Assembly (NCBI GenBank): GCA_039654915.1
Contig: JBDJPA010000012.1
Span: 1,116,001 to 1,180,000 of the forward strand
DNA from: Aquilaria yunnanensis
Lineage: Eukaryota > Streptophyta > Magnoliopsida > Malvales > Thymelaeaceae
Length of the DNA: 64,000 nt
Direction of reading: 5' to 3'
Shown here: positions 59,996 to 64,000 of the stretch, piece after piece
Position numbering within the stretch: the stretch's first letter is position 1
Layout: every line of letters starts with the position of its first letter
Translations under genes and position numbers: made by a program
Notes under the pieces: model-generated
What the model was told of the DNA's origin: nothing
What the model saw: only the letters and a program-made list of their open reading frames with translations
Databases searched by the model: none

Positions 59996-62470
59996 TGTGG
60001 AAGATGAACGTTTCAAAGATACGATCAGGTCGATATAATGCAGATGATTTTTGTTTCAATGCAGACAAGTGAGCCGTGTGTCTGGGGGGATTTCCATGTG
60101 AGTTAGTCGGCTCAGGCATTTCGTGTATAGCATCGTTTCATTGGTTGTGGAAGTCATGGGATGGGAGTAGGGAGAGATGTAATAATTATGGGGAGCAAAC
60201 CGGATTCATATAGTGATTGATTTTTGGGGATTAGGTATCAAATCATCCTTGTAAACAAGCAAATGATGCTTATAAAGATGTGCCTTCCTGCTTGCCTGCC
60301 TGTGTGTACTGTATATATACATGCCCGGTTTTTAGTGTTCGCGCAAGTTAACGTTCCAAGTCCTGGGTCTTGATGCTCTTCTCCTTTACTCGCTTGATTG
60401 CTCTTCTCCTACTTGCCTTATGGTACGGTGAAATAGAAATTATTTCTACCAAACAATATTTGTGACTCGTCTAATATTTTGTCTTATAATATGTCTCTTT
60501 TTCATATTTATATATCTTCATCCTTTAAAGCCACCCAACCCAACTCGCTTTTCGTTGGGTCAGTCCAACCAATAAGAATTCAGAAACAAGCCCTCCCGAC
60601 CCGAACTTGTAAAAAGCTATCGCACGGCAGGACGCTAGTATGATTATGCCTCTGCCTTGCCTAACGCACAAAAGAAATACTTAGAAATTAATACAAGTAA
60701 TTCTCGAGTACATAATAAATTTTAGAAACCTCCAAGTAAACATAGAAGCGTCTCCATCAGAACATCAATCGTTTGGTTCATCTTTTTCTTCTTCTTCCGT
60801 TTTCTTTCTCATTCTATTTCTTTCTGCCTCTAACTAAAATTATCGGATTGAATATTCAAAAGGCGATGAAGATGGAAAAGGGGGCAGAGGAGGAGGAGGC
60901 AGAAAAAGCAAAAGATGGGTAACATGAGGAGAGAAAGAGGAGGCAGAAGAAAAAACAAAAAAGTAAAAGCCAGTGCGGGCCTGGGTTTTGTAGTTGAGAG
61001 CCCCACCAGCCGCTCTCTAATCATCATTACCCTTGCACTGCCATTTCACAAAATAATTAATCCCCATAACAATTAGCAGCTTATAATTTTTATTTGTTCA
61101 TTTACAAAAAAAAAAAAAAAAAAAAACTAGTAAAGATTTGTTTACTACTTTCTCAGCTCGAGATTGTTTAAATATTTGAACTTGATTAGAAAAAAAAAAG
61201 TAAAAAGTTGTATATTATGTTCATTTTTCCCTTCCACCTTTTACATGTAAATTAAGAAAGATGAAAATAAGTAAATGTTGAAATGATAGTTTTAATAGTA
61301 ATATAATAAAATAAATTACTGATATAAAAAGAAGAAAATTGTAGAATGTTGGACAACCTGAACCAGGAATAATAAATATTACAAAGACAAGAAATGTTAA
61401 CTTTTGAATTACAGCAATCAATTCATAAAGTTGGAAGTAATATTTGCATTGCATGGGCACCTTCAACTTCAAGATGAATCCCAATGCCATTCAACAGTTA
61501 AAATAGTGTGACAGACAATCCAACTGCAATGTTAGATAAAGCCGACGGATGCATACTACAAAAGAATGAATGTTTGATTATAGGTTTGTTTTATTTATGT
61601 CGCTAATAATCTTGTTATCAACCATAATAATAAAACCAACAGCAAGTATGATGGAGATGCTAACATCACATGGGCCAATGGAATACCATAACCCATTAAT
61701 TACTTCAACTGTTCATAAACAAGAAACGAAAGAAAGTTGGGTCCATCATCTTATATAGTACATGATTTCCCCTTTATCAATCAATTTTCTCTCTTGCACC
61801 TAAAAAGAAGAAGAAAAAAAAAATCAAATTTCTCCATAATCTCTAAATAAGTTTTAAGATTCAACTAAATCTAGTGTAAAACCATAGTGAAAGAAATGAT
61901 TATCTAAAAAAGGTTACTATAATAATATCAAAGGTAGTTCCTTTTTTTTGTGTTTGTAAATTTTATTTGAAAGAAAAAGTTCTTCTTGTTTATTTCTTTG
62001 TCTATGCTATTGATCGTGTGGAATCCAAAGCAGACTGCCTCACTAATATTCTCCAGGCACCTTTGGGAATTTGTTACTTTGAAAGCCTTATTGATATATT
62101 TATGATATTTTCATTTCAAAATATTTATCACTTTTCTCTAATAATGCATGTTCCTCCAAAATATATCATGCTCATTATACATTACGTCAAAGCTATAAAT
62201 ATTCATCTTTATAATTCTATTAATTAGTAAAGGGTAATATTAGATAAACATGCCTAATATACTTATTTCATACGTACAATAATATCTATTGAAAAAAGGA
62301 TCAAAAGTGACAAACATTTTGAACGGCTGGATTGCATTCTTTAATTTATTAATGGAATATATATTTTTAATATTTATATATAACAACAGAAAGAGTAACA
62401 ATATTAATGTTACTTTATGTTATGAGAATATTATGAGTTTTTATGATCTCACTGGTATTTAGAAATTTAT
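59996..62470. other. 3' flank of the ANTH gene and AT-rich spacer
   Basis: The first ~400 bases probably hold the 3' UTR. The remainder has long A and T runs (for example about 22 A near 61108) and purine-rich stretches near 60860-60960. No gene or delimited repeat is recognised. Confidence 0.45.
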
Positions 62471-62479
62471 ATATGTGAG

Positions 62480-62900
62480 ATACAGTTCCAAACCCTATTA
62501 CACCTCCTCTCCTCTAACACATTTCCTTTTGTTGTATCCCCCATTATTCTCTGCTGTTTATAGCCAAATTCATATTTTGGTCTAAATTTGACCGGTTCTC
62601 TTTCAAATTTTATTGCTTGACTAATTTTATCCGATATTATATATAAGATTTTATGGTAGATACAATATCTTTTAAATCTTAATGTTTAATAGTGGTTCAA
62701 AACTCTCATAGAGTAGATATTAAAATTGAAGGCGAGTAACAATGGATCTAAGTCTCTTAAGTTCACTGGATTATTGGCTCTACTAGAGTGTCCTTACGCT
62801 TAACAATAGATATGGAGACAATTGAATAAAATAAAGTTAGTCTTTATTTTTTTAGGTTTTAAAAGTAATTTTTTTATTTTTTTAGATTGTCCTGTTTCAA
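62480..62900. repeat. uninterrupted copy of the dispersed repeat seen at 31.6 and 33.4 kb
   Basis: Blocks such as TATGGTAGATACAATATCTTT, AACTCTCATAGAGTAG, ATTGAAGGCGAGTAACAATGG and GGCTCTACTAGAGTGTCC match, in order, the two halves of the repeat that flank the hAT-like element at 31825-33377. This copy therefore shows the site without the insertion. Class unknown. Confidence 0.6.
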
Positions 62901-64000
62901 GCCTTTAATGCCTAATTGGTTCTAGTATTGTTTGGTTATTATTAGCTTGGTTTGGGTTTTGCTTTAATTATTTGTGAATTTTGTATTCGAGATTTATTCT
63001 GGTTTACTTGAAATGTTTAACTTTATTCAATTATCTTCCCTTCATTCGGTATCACAGAAATGAGTAGCATTTTTATGGTCAATTTTATGTTCCTATTAAG
63101 ATGTTGTTTGACTTACTTATAATTGAAATAGACCACCTTTGTCAATAAAAAATTAGTACTCCTCATCTCTCACAAAAGCTATCTTTTTTATTATTCACAG
63201 CAATTAATTTATAGTTTTATTTCTTTTAAAATTTATCATTAAAATATGAACTATTTATATAAAAATGAACATTTAAAGATTATAGTTTTTAAATATCTTG
63301 TTTAAGAATTTTTTTTCAATACGTATTAATATGAATATATTCAAGTTAAATTTTAGTCAAAAAAGGTAAAATGGTCAACTAATATATATGAAATAGATGG
63401 AGTATTATGGAAATTTCACAGGAAAATATTAAGTGTATAAAAATTTTATTTGACATACAATAGTCCTTTTTTGTTTTTATTTTTTTGAAATGTTGATATT
63501 AGTATTTTTTCTTTTGTGCATCAAAGACTTAATATCCTGATTAAACTGTCCTCCCCTTTCCTTTGCCGCTGTAGTGAAGTTGAGATTTGACCTAAAGATC
63601 TTGATTGTAACTTTTAATACCAAGTATCTTTATTCCCTAAATTAGCGAGCATCTTCAGTATTGATATGAGTTGATGCTGGATTTTTTTTTGTTTTTCAGT
63701 ACACAACTCAATCGAGAATTTTGAGGTACATTTTAGCTATTAAGATATGTTATTTGATTGGATAATTATGGTATATATTAACCTTATTCAAAATTTAAAT
63801 TTATGGCAAATTTTTTAATTTGAATCCATTTGAAAAAGGTAAGCTTAACGAAGCAATAAAGATTATATGATAAATATGTTAATTAAAAATCAATTTTATT
63901 ATTTCATTTTTTAAAAAAATCAATTGCATTCAAAGAGTTGAATACATTCAAACATCAATTTCGTACAATAGGTTTCTAATTTATTAAATTAAAATTTTAA
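62901..64000. other. AT-rich DNA without recognised features
   Basis: Long T and A tracts and no sustained open frame. I see no gene, RNA or clear repeat. Confidence 0.5.

Noticed and set aside
1..64000. CRISPR arrays, bacterial operons or bacterial-type regulatory sites
   Set aside because: Intron-rich plant genes and plant transposons show this is eukaryotic nuclear DNA, and no regularly spaced identical repeats were seen.

Overview
The window is nuclear DNA from a flowering plant, most likely a eudicot. The genes have many short exons and AT-rich introns with GT-AG borders, one gene encodes a chloroplast NDH subunit, and the space between genes is packed with degenerate plant transposons and an endogenous pararetrovirus. 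I could not identify the species.

Six protein-coding genes can be reconstructed. A BCCIP homologue lies at 1860-4913 (+). A compact cluster follows at 17.2-31.3 kb: a TMEM214-like membrane protein (17238-20589, +), the NDH subunit NdhL (21169-22223, -) and a large armadillo-repeat protein (23817-31274, -). A small C-terminally anchored membrane protein lies at 35089-35812 (+). An ANTH-domain clathrin assembly protein of the PICALM1 type lies at 54479-59995 (+). All exon models are my own reading of splice sites and reading frame. From memory, Arabidopsis chromosome 1 keeps the cluster as two fractionated duplicated pairs, so it looks like ancestral gene order. The six genes do not form one pathway; they are unrelated housekeeping and organelle genes.

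The rest is mainly mobile DNA. At 6.5-17 kb there are diverged T-rich repeats, a ~25-bp minisatellite, Tourist-like palindromic MITEs and a run of terminal-inverted-repeat (TIR) elements, several with recognisable 9-bp target duplications typical of Mutator-like elements (MULEs). At 31.6-42.6 kb lies a nested stack: two hAT-like elements, MULE-like elements, a Stowaway-like element, a probable LTR remnant, and two captured gene fragments (an EF-hand/TPR protein N-terminus and a C2H2 zinc finger). At 49.9-53 kb there are more Tourist-like MITEs, one inserted inside another, and minisatellites.

The most notable object is the endogenous pararetrovirus at about 42577-49547. It has one long polyprotein frame (movement-protein-like tail, coiled coil, coat, zinc knuckle, protease, reverse transcriptase, RNase H), a second downstream frame, and a 35S-like promoter. 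The frames carry many stops but no frameshift that I could find. The ~720-bp leader of the viral RNA is present twice, in opposite orientations at the two ends. The inverted repeat begins almost exactly at the predicted RNA start site. Each leader copy keeps a three-codon upstream ORF that ends next to a long stem, the arrangement associated with ribosome shunting.
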